NCBI GenBank assembly: GCA_002470925.1
Contig: DKOX01000143.1
Span: forward strand, 1-8,591
DNA: 8,591 nucleotides
Source of the DNA: Opitutia bacterium UBA7350
GTDB taxonomy: Bacteria; Verrucomicrobiota; Verrucomicrobiia; Opitutales; Coraliomargaritaceae
Direction of reading: 5' to 3'
Shown: positions 1 through 7,628 of the stretch, piece after piece
Numbering within the stretch: the first letter of the stretch is position 1
How the letters are laid out: every line of letters begins with the position of its first letter
The notes under the pieces: model-generated
Told to the model about the DNA's origin: nothing
Database searches by the model: none
The model's input: only the letters and a program-made list of their open reading frames with translations
Position numbers and translations under genes: made by a program

Positions 1-1460
1 TGGCGGGCAATTTCACCATTACCAATGAGAAGGAAATCAATAATTCCCTCATTGAACGCGGGCAGCACCCGATCTTCGGCACCGACACGCAGGCCGTTCT
101 CGAAGCAATCGGGTTTCACCTCGACGAGGCGCACGATGCCATCTATCACCGCATGCGCGATACGATGCAGGGCGGGCAGATCCCCGGAGTGATCAGTGCC
201 GATCTCGACCCGGTTCGCATCCTGCGCAAGGCCGCCGCCGACTGGGACGGCGGTTATACTATTGCGGGGCTCATCGGAAACGGGGATTCCTTTGTGATGC
301 GTGATCCTCGTGGAATTCGCCCCTGTTTCTATTTTCAAAACGAGGAAGTCATTGCCTTTGCCTCTGAGCGCGTCGCGCTCATGACAATTTTCAATCAACC
401 GATTGAGCGGGTCTGTGAATTGGAACCCGGCACCGCCACCGTTATCAAGAACGATGGACGGATTTACTGCGAACCCTTCACCGAAAAACAAAAGCTCAGC
501 CCCTGTTCCTTTGAACGCATCTATTTTTCGCGGGGCAATGACGCCGACATCTATCGTGAGCGCAAAGCCCTTGGTGCGGCACTTAAGGATCAAGTCGTGA
601 AGGCGATTGACAATGATTTTGCCCGCAGCGTCTTCAGTTTTGTTCCCAATACCGCCGAAACCGCCTACCACGGCTTGCTGGAGGGCCTCCGTCTTCACCG
701 CCGCGAGGAGGTCAAAAAGATCCTTCTCGATGCCCAGCGCGATGGAACCCTCACCGAAAAACTGATCGATGATTTGATTATGGGCAACTGGCCCCGCGGC
801 GAAAAGATCGCGCACAAGGACATCAAACTCCGCACTTTTATCTCGCAGGAAAAAGGCCGCGCCCAACTCGTTTCCCACGTTTACGATATCACATATGGGG
901 TCGTTAAAGAAGGCGACTGCCTCGTCTGTATCGACGATTCGATCGTGCGCGGCACCACCCTCAAAGAATCGATCCTCAATATCCTCAGCCGCACCAAGCC
1001 GCGCAAAATCGTGGTGGCCTCTACCGCACCGCAAATTCGTTACCCGGATTGCTACGGGATTGATATGTCCGAGCTCGGTAAATTTATCGCCTTCAAGGCT
1101 GCCGTTGCGCTTCTGGAAGACGACGGGCACAGCAAGCTCCTACAGGAGGTTTATCAGGAATGCGTCGCACAATCAAAGCTCCCGGCCCATCAAATGGTCA
1201 ATTGTGTGCGGCGGATCTACGACCGTTACACCGATCAGCAAATCGCCGCCAAGATCGCGCAATTGGTCTATCCTAAAAATGTCGTCTGGACCGGGCAGCT
1301 CGAAATTGAATTTCTTACCGTTGAGAAAATGCGCGCGGCGATTCCCGAACATAACGGGGATTGGTATTTCACCGGGGAGTATCCCACTCCCGGGGGCTAC
1401 GCTACCCTGAACCGCGCCTTCATCAATTATTACGAAAATAAAGACGGACGCGCCTATTAG
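1..1460 (+). CDS. purF: Amidophosphoribosyltransferase (long PurF type), 5' end outside window
   Basis: This enzyme makes 5-phosphoribosylamine from PRPP and glutamine, the committed step of de novo purine synthesis in the cytosol. The reading frame is open from the left edge (first full codon at base 3), so 485 residues are visible and the N-terminal catalytic Cys of the Ntn glutaminase domain lies off-window. An ATG at 153 is internal: the 50 codons before it are good PurF sequence, including GNF near bases 6-14. The glutaminase domain continues with DPRGIRP (303-323). The phosphoribosyltransferase half has IYFSRG, then VFSFVPNTAE, and the PRPP-binding motif CLVCIDDSIVRGTT at 918-959. The C-terminus carries GDWYFTGEYPTPGG. 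The sequence resembles the roughly 600-residue PurF type of Bacteroidota and relatives, not the shorter E. coli type; a stretch around 688-828 looks like a lineage-specific insertion. purH follows 62 bp downstream. The family call is firm; the lineage comparison is from memory. Confidence 0.93.
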   Translation, partial: AGNFTITNEKEINNSLIERGQHPIFGTDTQAVLEAIGFHLDEAHDAIYHRMRDTMQGGQIPGVISADLDPVRILRKAAADWDGGYTIAGLIGNGDSFVMRDPRGIRPCFYFQNEEVIAFASERVALMTIFNQPIERVCELEPGTATVIKNDGRIYCEPFTEKQKLSPCSFERIYFSRGNDADIYRERKALGAALKDQVVKAIDNDFARSVFSFVPNTAETAYHGLLEGLRLHRREEVKKILLDAQRDGTLTEKLIDDLIMGNWPRGEKIAHKDIKLRTFISQEKGRAQLVSHVYDITYGVVKEGDCLVCIDDSIVRGTTLKESILNILSRTKPRKIVVASTAPQIRYPDCYGIDMSELGKFIAFKAAVALLEDDGHSKLLQEVYQECVAQSKLPAHQMVNCVRRIYDRYTDQQIAAKIAQLVYPKNVVWTGQLEIEFLTVEKMRAAIPEHNGDWYFTGEYPTPGGYATLNRAFINYYENKDGRAY

Positions 1461-1522
1461 ATAGACGGAGTCTGCCGCTGTTTTCAAGCGATGCCCTTAC
1501 ACCTCGCAAACAATTCCTATTT

Positions 1523-3076
1523 ATGAATAAGACCGCCTTACTCTCCGTAAGTGATAAAACCGGACTCGTGCCCTTCGCACGTGCCCTTGTTGAAACGCAT
1601 GGCTATCGCCTCCTTTCCACGGGTGGAACCGCCAAGCTCCTCGAGAGCGAAGGCATCCCCGTGACCGAGGTCAGCGACCACACCGGTTTTCCTGAAATGA
1701 TGGAGGGCCGCGTCAAGACCCTGCACCCCAGGATTCACGGCGGACTCCTCGCGCGGCGCGACAAGGCCGATCATCTCGAGGCCGCCGATGCACATGGCAT
1801 CGACCTCATCGACCTCGTGGTCGTCAATCTCTATCCCTTTGAAGCGACCGTCGCGAAACCCGACGTCAGTTTCGAACTCGCCATTGAAAATATCGACATC
1901 GGCGGCCCCTCCATGTTGCGCAGTGCCGCCAAGAATCACGCCGCCGTCACGGTGGTGATCGAGGCCGCCGATTACGAACGGGTCCTCGCCGCGCTGGCGG
2001 ACGAAGCCGCCCTCACAGACTTGCGTCGCGAGTTGGCACTCAAGGTCTTTGAACGCACTGCCGCCTACGACGGTGCGATTGCCGCCTACCTGCAGGGTCA
2101 GGTTGCCGGCGCCGAGCCCGATCTCGCCGCGATCGCGGGCGTACCGAATCGCTTCAAGACCGACCTCCCGCAAGCCGCGGCCCTCCGTTACGGAGAAAAC
2201 CCCCACCAGCAAGCCGCCCTCTACGGCAGCTTCTTTGATTGTTTTGACCAGTTACAGGGCAAGGCCCTCAGTTTCAACAATATCATTGATATCACCGCGG
2301 CGACCTACCTTATCGGGGAATTCCAAAAGCCAACCATCGCGATCCTCAAACACACCAATCCCTGTGGCGTCGCCTCCGCCGATAACCTTGTGACCGCGTG
2401 GGAGCAGGCCTTTGCGACTGATCAACAAGCCCCTTTTGGTGGCATCATCGTCGCCAATCAATCGATCGACGCCGACCTCGCCACCATCATCGCCGGGATT
2501 TTCTGCGAAGTCATCATTGCGCCCGATTTCACCCCCGCCGCCCGCGAGATTTTTGACAAGAAAAAGAACCTGCGCCTCATGACTGCGAAGGGGAGCCTCC
2601 CTGCGGATTCCCTTCAGGAAGTGCGCTCGGTGGTGGGCGGTCTTCTCTTGCAGGATCGCGACACCATGCCCGACCGCCCCGGCGATTGGAAGGTCGTCAC
2701 CAAGCGTCAACCCACCGAGGCGGAAATGCGTGCAATGGTCTTTGGCTGGAATGTTGTCAAACACGTCAAATCCAACGCGATTGTTTACGCCGGTTGCGAA
2801 CGCACCCTCGGGGTCGGCGCCGGTCAGATGTCACGGGTCGATAGTTCCAAGATCGCGGTTTGGAAGGCGGGTGAAGCGGGACTTTCCCTCGATGGTTCGG
2901 TGGTATGTTCCGACGCCTTCTTCCCCTTCGCGGATGGACTCGAAGCGGCTGCCGCGGCGGGTGCGACCGCCGCGATTCAACCGGGTGGTTCGGTGCGTGA
3001 TGACGAAGTCATTGCCGCTGCGGATGCCCGCGACATGGCGATGATCTTTACCGGCAAGCGCCACTTCAAGCATTAG
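1523..3076 (+). CDS. purH: Bifunctional AICAR formyltransferase / IMP cyclohydrolase
   Basis: This cytosolic bifunctional enzyme catalyses the last two purine steps: formylation of AICAR with 10-formyl-THF, then ring closure to IMP. The 517-residue length is normal for the family. The N-terminal MGS-like cyclohydrolase domain (about 1-145) shows LSVSDKTGL, STGGTAK and GRVKTLHPRIHGGLLARR (residues 62-79). The transformylase domain shows RYGENPHQQA (from residue 222), LSFNNIIDI and KHTNPCG, with the expected catalytic Lys276-His277. Later motifs are GVGAGQMSRVDS, SDAFFPFADG and the family-typical C-terminal IFTGKRHFKH. The ATG start puts the SVSDKTG motif at the usual place, but no Shine-Dalgarno sequence precedes it (CAATTCCTATTT lies directly before). 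It follows purF by 62 bp with no clear terminator, so co-transcription is likely. All key motifs are intact. Confidence 0.98.
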   Translation: MNKTALLSVSDKTGLVPFARALVETHGYRLLSTGGTAKLLESEGIPVTEVSDHTGFPEMMEGRVKTLHPRIHGGLLARRDKADHLEAADAHGIDLIDLVVVNLYPFEATVAKPDVSFELAIENIDIGGPSMLRSAAKNHAAVTVVIEAADYERVLAALADEAALTDLRRELALKVFERTAAYDGAIAAYLQGQVAGAEPDLAAIAGVPNRFKTDLPQAAALRYGENPHQQAALYGSFFDCFDQLQGKALSFNNIIDITAATYLIGEFQKPTIAILKHTNPCGVASADNLVTAWEQAFATDQQAPFGGIIVANQSIDADLATIIAGIFCEVIIAPDFTPAAREIFDKKKNLRLMTAKGSLPADSLQEVRSVVGGLLLQDRDTMPDRPGDWKVVTKRQPTEAEMRAMVFGWNVVKHVKSNAIVYAGCERTLGVGAGQMSRVDSSKIAVWKAGEAGLSLDGSVVCSDAFFPFADGLEAAAAAGATAAIQPGGSVRDDEVIAAADARDMAMIFTGKRHFKH

Positions 3077-3082
3077 CGCGGC

Positions 3083-3110
3083 TTGCAAAGCTCCGCTCAG
3101 CTTCTACACT
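3083..3110 (+). promoter_or_regulatory. Possible sigma70-type promoter before the M48 gene
   Basis: TTGCAA (3083-3088) and TACACT (3105-3110) are separated by 16 bp. Each matches the -35/-10 consensus at four of six positions. A start site about 7 nt after the -10 would fall on the A of the ATG at 3117, giving a leaderless or nearly leaderless mRNA. Such matches arise often by chance, so this is only a candidate. Confidence 0.25.
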
Positions 3111-3116
3111 GAAAGT

Positions 3117-3899
3117 ATGCTGAAATTGATCACCACTTTCGCCGCCCTCGCGCTCGCTTTGCTCTTCTCGGCCTGCACCACCGTGCCCGTTACCGGCCGC
3201 AAGGCGATGCACATCTATCCCGAGGGCGATCTCGTCCGCATGGCGGTGAGCCAGTTTGAGGAATTAAAAAAAGAAACCCCACTCTCCACCGACCCTGAAC
3301 TCAACGCCCGCGTCCAGCGCGTTGGTCAACGCATTGCCCGTGTCGCGGCCTACGATCTCCCCCATGCCGAGTGGGAATTCGTGGTCTTTGATGACCCCGA
3401 ACAGATCAACGCCTTTGCGATGCCGGGCGGGAAGGTCGCAGTTTATACCGGCCTTTTTAAAGTCGCCCAGACCGAGGCCGATCTCGCGGTCGTGATTGGT
3501 CATGAGATTGCCCACGTGGTGGCCCGCCATGCCTCCGAGCGCGTCAGTCAACAAATCCTCGCGGCGGGGGGAAGCCTCGCGCTTGCGGTTGGCACGAGCG
3601 ATATGGATGCCGGTCAACGCCGCTTGATTCTCGCTGGGGTGGGCTTGGGGACCACCGTCGGGGTCATGCTGCCCTATAGCCGTTTGCACGAGAGCGAGGC
3701 CGATGCCATCGGCATCCTCTACTCCGCTGAGGCGGGTTATGATCCCCGCGCTGCGATTGGTTTTTGGGAACGCATGGCTGCGGAAAAATCCGACAGTCCC
3801 CCGGAGTTCCTTTCGACGCACCCCTCCGACGCCACCCGCATGCGCAAATTGCAGACGCTCATGCCGGAAGCGGTCGCGATTTATGAAGCGGGGCTTTAG
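3117..3899 (+). CDS. M48 family zinc metalloprotease, predicted lipoprotein (LoiP/YcaL/BepA-like)
   Basis: The 260-residue protein begins with a lipoprotein signal: Lys3, a hydrophobic stretch, then LLFSAC with the acylated Cys at residue 20, so it is probably membrane-anchored in the periplasm. The zinc site is HEIAH (residues 129-133), with Glu192 of the ESEAD motif as the likely third ligand and Asp196 following. The conserved STHPSDATR segment (233-241) matches the region that in BepA supplies a regulatory His near the metal. There is no TPR tail, so it is closer in size to the short envelope-quality proteases LoiP and YcaL than to BepA. These relatives degrade misassembled outer-membrane proteins; that role here is inference. 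The ATG start is fixed by the signal peptide. The gene lies 40 bp after purH and just before the M20 peptidase gene. I cannot assign a specific gene name. Confidence 0.92.
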   Translation: MLKLITTFAALALALLFSACTTVPVTGRKAMHIYPEGDLVRMAVSQFEELKKETPLSTDPELNARVQRVGQRIARVAAYDLPHAEWEFVVFDDPEQINAFAMPGGKVAVYTGLFKVAQTEADLAVVIGHEIAHVVARHASERVSQQILAAGGSLALAVGTSDMDAGQRRLILAGVGLGTTVGVMLPYSRLHESEADAIGILYSAEAGYDPRAAIGFWERMAAEKSDSPPEFLSTHPSDATRMRKLQTLMPEAVAIYEAGL

Positions 3900-3947
3900 C
3901 GCCGCCACGGCTTGCATCTTCTCACAATCAGGACATCGTCTCAAGAC

Positions 3948-5321
3948 ATGATCGATCCGCTCAAGACTCTCAGCGAATACGCACGCTTCCCCTCGGTCTC
4001 TACCGATCCCGCCTACGCGGAGGGCATGGCACAGGCGCGCAACTACGCCACCGGACTCCTCGAGCAACTGGGTTTTGAGGTCGAAGTCGTCGAGACAAAG
4101 CTCCATCCCATTCTTCTCGCGGAACGCCACCGCAACCCCGATTGGCCCCATGTCGTCATTTACGGTCACTACGATGTGCAACCCGCCGATCCTTTCGAGC
4201 TATGGACCTCGCCCGCCTTTGAACCAACGGTTCGCGAGGGGCGGCTCTACGGTCGCGGAACCGCCGACAACAAAGGACCGACTGTCGTGCATATGAGTGC
4301 CCTCGCGCGGGTGCTGGAAGCCCATCCCGATTTGCCGCTCAACCTCACTTACGTAATCGAGGGGGAAGAGGAAATCGGAAGCCCCAGTATGCCGGAATTT
4401 TTTGACCGCTACGCCGCGCGGCTCGCGAAGGCGGACTGCCTTCTCGTTTCCGATACCGGCAGTCCCAACACCGAACAACTCGTCATCACCACCGGTTTGC
4501 GGGGCCTCGTGGATCTCGAGGTCAAATTGCGCGGGCCCGCCAGCGATCTGCATTCCGGAATTCACGGGGGTGCGGTCTATAATCCCCTGCAGGCGCTCGC
4601 CGAAATCTGCGCCTCCCTTCACAATCCCGACGGCAGCGTCAACGTTCCGGGTTTTTATGACGAAGTCCTGCCACTTTACGATTGGGAACGCGCCGAGTTG
4701 AAACGTTACCCCGAAACGGAGGAGAGCTATGCGAAACTCCTGGACGTGCCGGGCTTTTACCCTGCCAACGGACTCTCGCCCCTCGAGGCGGTGCGCTTCG
4801 GTCCCACTCTTGAATTCAACGGCCTTGGTGGTGGCTATCAGGGGGAGGGCAGCAAAACGGTTATCCCCAGTGAAGCCTTTGCCAAGATAACCTGTCGCCT
4901 TGTGGCGGCACAGGATCCACATCAAATTCAAGACGCCGTCATTGCGGCGATTGAGTCGCGTTGCCCCCAGGGGGTGCATTGCAAGATTCGTCGCGGCGGG
5001 GTCGCGTCGGCCTACCTCGTGGTGCCACCCGGACGCGAAAACACCCCCGCGGATCAGGGACCGGTCCTCGCGGGCGCCTTTGATGCCGCGCAAGCCGCGA
5101 TTGCAAATCACTTTGGGAAGCCACCGCTCTACCTGCGCGAGGGGGGCAGCATCCCGGTCATTGCCGATTTCAAGGCGCGCGCCGGATTGGACGCTGTCAT
5201 GATCGGGCTCTTCACTCCGCTCGATAATCTCCACGCCCCCGACGAAAGCTTTGACCTCGGCTTAATGGAACGCGCCGTTCCCGCCTTTGAGGATATTTTT
5301 AAAGCCCTCGCGGGCGTCTAG
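3948..5321 (+). CDS. M20 family metallopeptidase, dipeptidase-like (CNDP2/PepV group)
   Basis: This 457-residue protein has no signal peptide and is a probable cytosolic dinuclear zinc or manganese dipeptidase that clips short peptides. All M20 metal-site motifs are present: GHYDVQPAD (His74, with Asp76 assisting), GRGTADNKGP (bridging Asp107), EGEEEIGS (catalytic Glu141, ligand Glu142), SDTG (Asp169) and LDNLHAPDES (His429). LHSG (His202) in the lid/dimerisation domain corresponds to the His that reaches into the partner's active site in this group. The domain order is catalytic, inserted dimerisation lid from about 185, then the catalytic C-terminal part. I chose the ATG at 3948; an in-frame TTG at 3912 would add 12 residues with no family similarity. 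An AGGA lies about 14 nt before the ATG, farther than usual. The stop codon overlaps that of the convergent small gene. Substrate preference cannot be read from the sequence. Confidence 0.93.
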   Translation: MIDPLKTLSEYARFPSVSTDPAYAEGMAQARNYATGLLEQLGFEVEVVETKLHPILLAERHRNPDWPHVVIYGHYDVQPADPFELWTSPAFEPTVREGRLYGRGTADNKGPTVVHMSALARVLEAHPDLPLNLTYVIEGEEEIGSPSMPEFFDRYAARLAKADCLLVSDTGSPNTEQLVITTGLRGLVDLEVKLRGPASDLHSGIHGGAVYNPLQALAEICASLHNPDGSVNVPGFYDEVLPLYDWERAELKRYPETEESYAKLLDVPGFYPANGLSPLEAVRFGPTLEFNGLGGGYQGEGSKTVIPSEAFAKITCRLVAAQDPHQIQDAVIAAIESRCPQGVHCKIRRGGVASAYLVVPPGRENTPADQGPVLAGAFDAAQAAIANHFGKPPLYLREGGSIPVIADFKARAGLDAVMIGLFTPLDNLHAPDESFDLGLMERAVPAFEDIFKALAGV

Positions 5322-5326
5322 GGCTT
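5302..5326. terminator. Stem-loop across the convergent stop codons, possible bidirectional terminator
   Basis: AAGCCCT (5302-5308) and AGGGCTT (5320-5326) form a perfect 7-bp inverted repeat around an 11-nt loop that itself contains CGC-GG-GCG. The structure covers the last codons and stops of both the M20 gene and the small Feo gene, and could form in either transcript. Neither strand has a strong U-tract: the minus strand has only TTT then A-rich sequence, and the plus strand is G-rich. Intrinsic termination is therefore uncertain, and mRNA 3'-end protection is an alternative. Confidence 0.4.
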
Positions 5327-5455
5327 GCGGGTCGGGCATTGCTCGGTGCCGCAACCACAGCCACCGGATTTCTTTTTACGCCGAAAGAGGCGATACAAAA
5401 AAGCGAGCGCTCCGAGGAGGACGATGACGACTAATACTGTATCCAAATATTGCAT
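5318..5455 (-). CDS. FeoB-associated Cys-rich small membrane protein
   Basis: This 45-residue ORF is short enough to be missed by gene callers. It begins MQYLDTVLVVIVLLGALAF, giving one hydrophobic span at about residues 4-22, followed by a basic stop-transfer patch (RLFRRKKK) and a short Cys tail, GGCGCGTEQCP, with Cys33, Cys35 and Cys40. This is the architecture of the FeoB-associated Cys-rich membrane protein family found beside feoB in many bacteria; its biochemical role is unsettled, with metal binding or help to FeoB suggested. The basic patch after the helix predicts an N-out, C-in orientation, putting the cysteines in the cytoplasm. It starts 7 nt after the feoB stop and has a GAGG 5 nt upstream that overlaps that stop codon, indicating translational coupling as the third gene of a feoAB operon. 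Its TAG shares CTAG with the convergent peptidase gene. Confidence 0.85.
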   Translation of the reverse strand: MQYLDTVLVVIVLLGALAFLYRLFRRKKKSGGCGCGTEQCPTRKP

Positions 5456-5460
5456 ACCAG

Positions 5461-5464
5461 CCTC
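5461..5464 (-). promoter_or_regulatory. Shine-Dalgarno site of the small Feo gene, overlapping the feoB stop
   Basis: On the minus strand GAGG is placed 5 nt before the ATG at 5455 and overlaps the feoB TGA (5465-5463). It is the clearest Shine-Dalgarno match in the window and supports both the chosen start and the reality of the 45-codon gene. Confidence 0.6.
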
Positions 5465-7628
5465 AGGCGAGCCACATTCCGATTTGATAGGTGAGAACCG
5501 CCGCCACCCAAGCGAGGGCGGTCAGCCCAAAGAAACTTCCCGCGGCCCAGCCCCAGTGCAGTTCCTTTGCAATTACCGCGACCGTCGCGCCGCACTGCAT
5601 ACAGAGGGCGAAGAATACCATAATGGAAAGCGCCACCGGTAAATTGAAGACCGCCTCACCGGCGCGCGGTCCGGATTCCCATTTCGCCTTGCTGAGGGTG
5701 GTGCGCAGATCGTCCGAGCCTTCATCAATTTCCCCACCGAGGGCGTAGGTGATCCCGAGGGTGGAAATTATGATTTCGCGGGCGGGGAAACTGGCGAGCA
5801 CCCCGATCGTGATCTTCCAGTCATAGCCTGCCGGGGCGAAGATCGGTTGGACGGTGCGCCCAAAACGCCCCATGAAGCTTTGTTCGAGGTAGGCGGCATT
5901 CACGCGATGCTCGAGTTGTGCGGGGGAAAGGGCCGGGCTGGTTTCCGCCGCGGTCGCCTCGACTGCCTCAGCGAGTTCGGGCGGGCGGGGAAAATAGAGG
6001 AGCGCCCAGATGACAATGGTCATGGCGCAAATGACGGTGCCGGCACGAATGATAAATTCCGAGCCGCACTTATAAAGGCGATGCCCGATGCGGCTCAGTT
6101 GCGGCACGCGGTAATGGGGCAGTTCCATTACAAAGGGTTGACTCGTTACGTAAGGCGGGAGGCTGCGGTGCAGGAGCCAGGCGAGCGGTCCCGCCAGCAA
6201 GACTCCGATGAAATGCATCGCGAAGAGCGTGAGGCCTGCGATCGCCGCGCCGTATTGTGGTTCAATAAAAGCCCCGATCATGAGCAGATAAACCGGAAGG
6301 CGCGCTGAACAGCTCATGAGGGGTGCAATGAGAATTGTGATGCAACGCGCCTTGGGGTCGCTGATCGTGCGGGTTGCAAGGATCCCCGGAATCGCGCAGG
6401 CAAAACTGGAGAGGAGTGGCACGAAGCTCTTTCCGTTCAAACCGCTCCACGAAAAAAGTTTATCCATCAAAAAAGCGGCGCGTGCCATGTAGCCGGTCTC
6501 TTCCAAGAGTGCGATGAAGAAGAAGAGCACCAGGATCTGCGGCAGGAAAACCAAAAAGGCGCCGACCCCGCCAATCACGCCGTCCACCACCAAACTTTGC
6601 AACATGGGAGTCGCGGTCAAAAACCCGCCCGCGAAATCGCCGAGCTTTCCAACCCCGCCCTCAATCAGATCCATCAGGGGCCCTGCCCAGGTGTAGACTG
6701 ATTGGAAGACGACATACATCATCCCGACAAAGACGAGCAGTCCCCAAACGCGGTGTAGGAGGAGTTGATCAATGCTCTCGGAGGTGCTGCGTTTTTTCAT
6801 GGCGGCCTGCCGTTCGAGGATGTCGTTGAGGAGGGGATTGAGGAAACGGTAGCGCAGGAGGGATTCCGCGGCATCGGGTTGATAGCCCCCCATGTGGAGC
6901 TTTTCGCGGGCGCGGCGCAGGATCGGCTCGCGTTCTGGGGCAGTGGTCTTGAGGCGTTCCGCCACCGCGCTGCGTTTGTCGAAGAGGAGGCGTTGCAGTT
7001 CCCCTTCGCGCAGCGCTTCCCCGCGCTGCGTGATCAATTCATCGCGTAAATACTCCAGCGACTCCATGACCGCCTCGGGCCAACGGGGGCGCACCAGTAT
7101 CGGACGCGTCTCCAGGGCGCGGGTCACCGCCTCCGCAAGGGCTCCCGTGCCGCGACGGGTGCGTGCTACGGTCGGCACCACCGGTACGCCGAGGCGTTGC
7201 TCCAGTAGTTTGCTGTCGATTTGCAAGCCCTTGCGCTCCGCCACGTCCCAGCAATTCAACGCAATCACCATCGGCACTCCCAACTCCGAAGCCTGCGAGG
7301 CGAGGTAGAGATTGCGTCTTAAATTTTCGACATCCACCACCACGATCACGAGGTCGGGTGGGGCGGCATCGGCGGAATGCCCCGCCAGGACGTCCACCGC
7401 GACCCGTTCATCCAGCGAGACCGCGTTTAAATTATAGGTGCCGGGCAGGTCGATGAGATCAACCCGTTCCCCGTTCGGAAGGGTCCAGGTCCCGGTCTTT
7501 TTCTCCACCGTGACCCCTGCGTAATTCCCGACCTGCTGTTGCAGGCCGGTCAACATGTTGAAAAGGGAGGTCTTGCCGGTATTCGGATTCCCGATCAACG
7601 CAACGCTCAACTGCCGGTCTGTATTCAT
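5463..7628 (-). CDS. feoB: Ferrous iron transporter FeoB, GTPase-permease
   Basis: FeoB imports Fe(II) across the inner membrane. The 721-residue protein has the usual order: N-terminal G domain, helical linker domain (about 180-285), then a polytopic membrane domain from about 290. G motifs are G1 GNPNTGKT (13-20), G2 Thr40 in GVT, G3 DLPG (60-63) and G4 NCWD (125-128). The G5 position reads TVARTRRG where a Ser-Ala pair is usual. The two gate motifs are SSFACAIPG (Cys411) and LMSCSARLPVY (Cys440), the conserved membrane cysteines tied to iron passage. SFPAREIIISTLG (613-625) and ALCMQCGATVAVIAKE near the C-terminus, with Cys676 and Cys679, are also family-like. The ATG at 7628 places G1 at the normal distance from the N-terminus. 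It overlaps the feoA stop by 4 nt (ATGA), so translation is probably coupled. The full-length frame has no visible disruption. Confidence 0.97.
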   Translation of the reverse strand: MNTDRQLSVALIGNPNTGKTSLFNMLTGLQQQVGNYAGVTVEKKTGTWTLPNGERVDLIDLPGTYNLNAVSLDERVAVDVLAGHSADAAPPDLVIVVVDVENLRRNLYLASQASELGVPMVIALNCWDVAERKGLQIDSKLLEQRLGVPVVPTVARTRRGTGALAEAVTRALETRPILVRPRWPEAVMESLEYLRDELITQRGEALREGELQRLLFDKRSAVAERLKTTAPEREPILRRAREKLHMGGYQPDAAESLLRYRFLNPLLNDILERQAAMKKRSTSESIDQLLLHRVWGLLVFVGMMYVVFQSVYTWAGPLMDLIEGGVGKLGDFAGGFLTATPMLQSLVVDGVIGGVGAFLVFLPQILVLFFFIALLEETGYMARAAFLMDKLFSWSGLNGKSFVPLLSSFACAIPGILATRTISDPKARCITILIAPLMSCSARLPVYLLMIGAFIEPQYGAAIAGLTLFAMHFIGVLLAGPLAWLLHRSLPPYVTSQPFVMELPHYRVPQLSRIGHRLYKCGSEFIIRAGTVICAMTIVIWALLYFPRPPELAEAVEATAAETSPALSPAQLEHRVNAAYLEQSFMGRFGRTVQPIFAPAGYDWKITIGVLASFPAREIIISTLGITYALGGEIDEGSDDLRTTLSKAKWESGPRAGEAVFNLPVALSIMVFFALCMQCGATVAVIAKELHWGWAAGSFFGLTALAWVAAVLTYQIGMWLA

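Noticed and set aside
153..155. ATG as the start of purF
   Set aside because: The frame continues upstream with 50 codons of clear PurF glutaminase sequence to the window edge, so the gene is truncated by the window and this ATG is internal.
1538..2764. Antisense reading frames opposite purH
   Set aside because: purH is unambiguous across the whole stretch, and the antisense translations have no family features.
3081..3098. Imperfect inverted repeat after purH as a terminator
   Set aside because: The arms have mismatches and there is no T-tract. The region serves better as a weak promoter candidate for the next gene.
3901..3911. GCCG-CCA-CGGC hairpin after the M48 gene as a terminator
   Set aside because: The stem is only 4 bp and no T-run follows.
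3264..4181. Antisense reading frame (305 codons) opposite the M48 gene and the start of the M20 gene
   Set aside because: It overlaps two well-supported genes, has no recognisable domain, and is explained by the high GC content.
4200..5234. Long antisense reading frame (344 codons) opposite the M20 peptidase gene
   Set aside because: It lies wholly opposite a gene with complete catalytic motifs, and its translation resembles no family. Such frames are expected from GC-rich codon bias.
5325..5748. Plus-strand frames continuing past the M20 gene (5325-5642 and 5491-5748)
   Set aside because: They run opposite feoB and the small Feo gene, both well supported, and show no family features.
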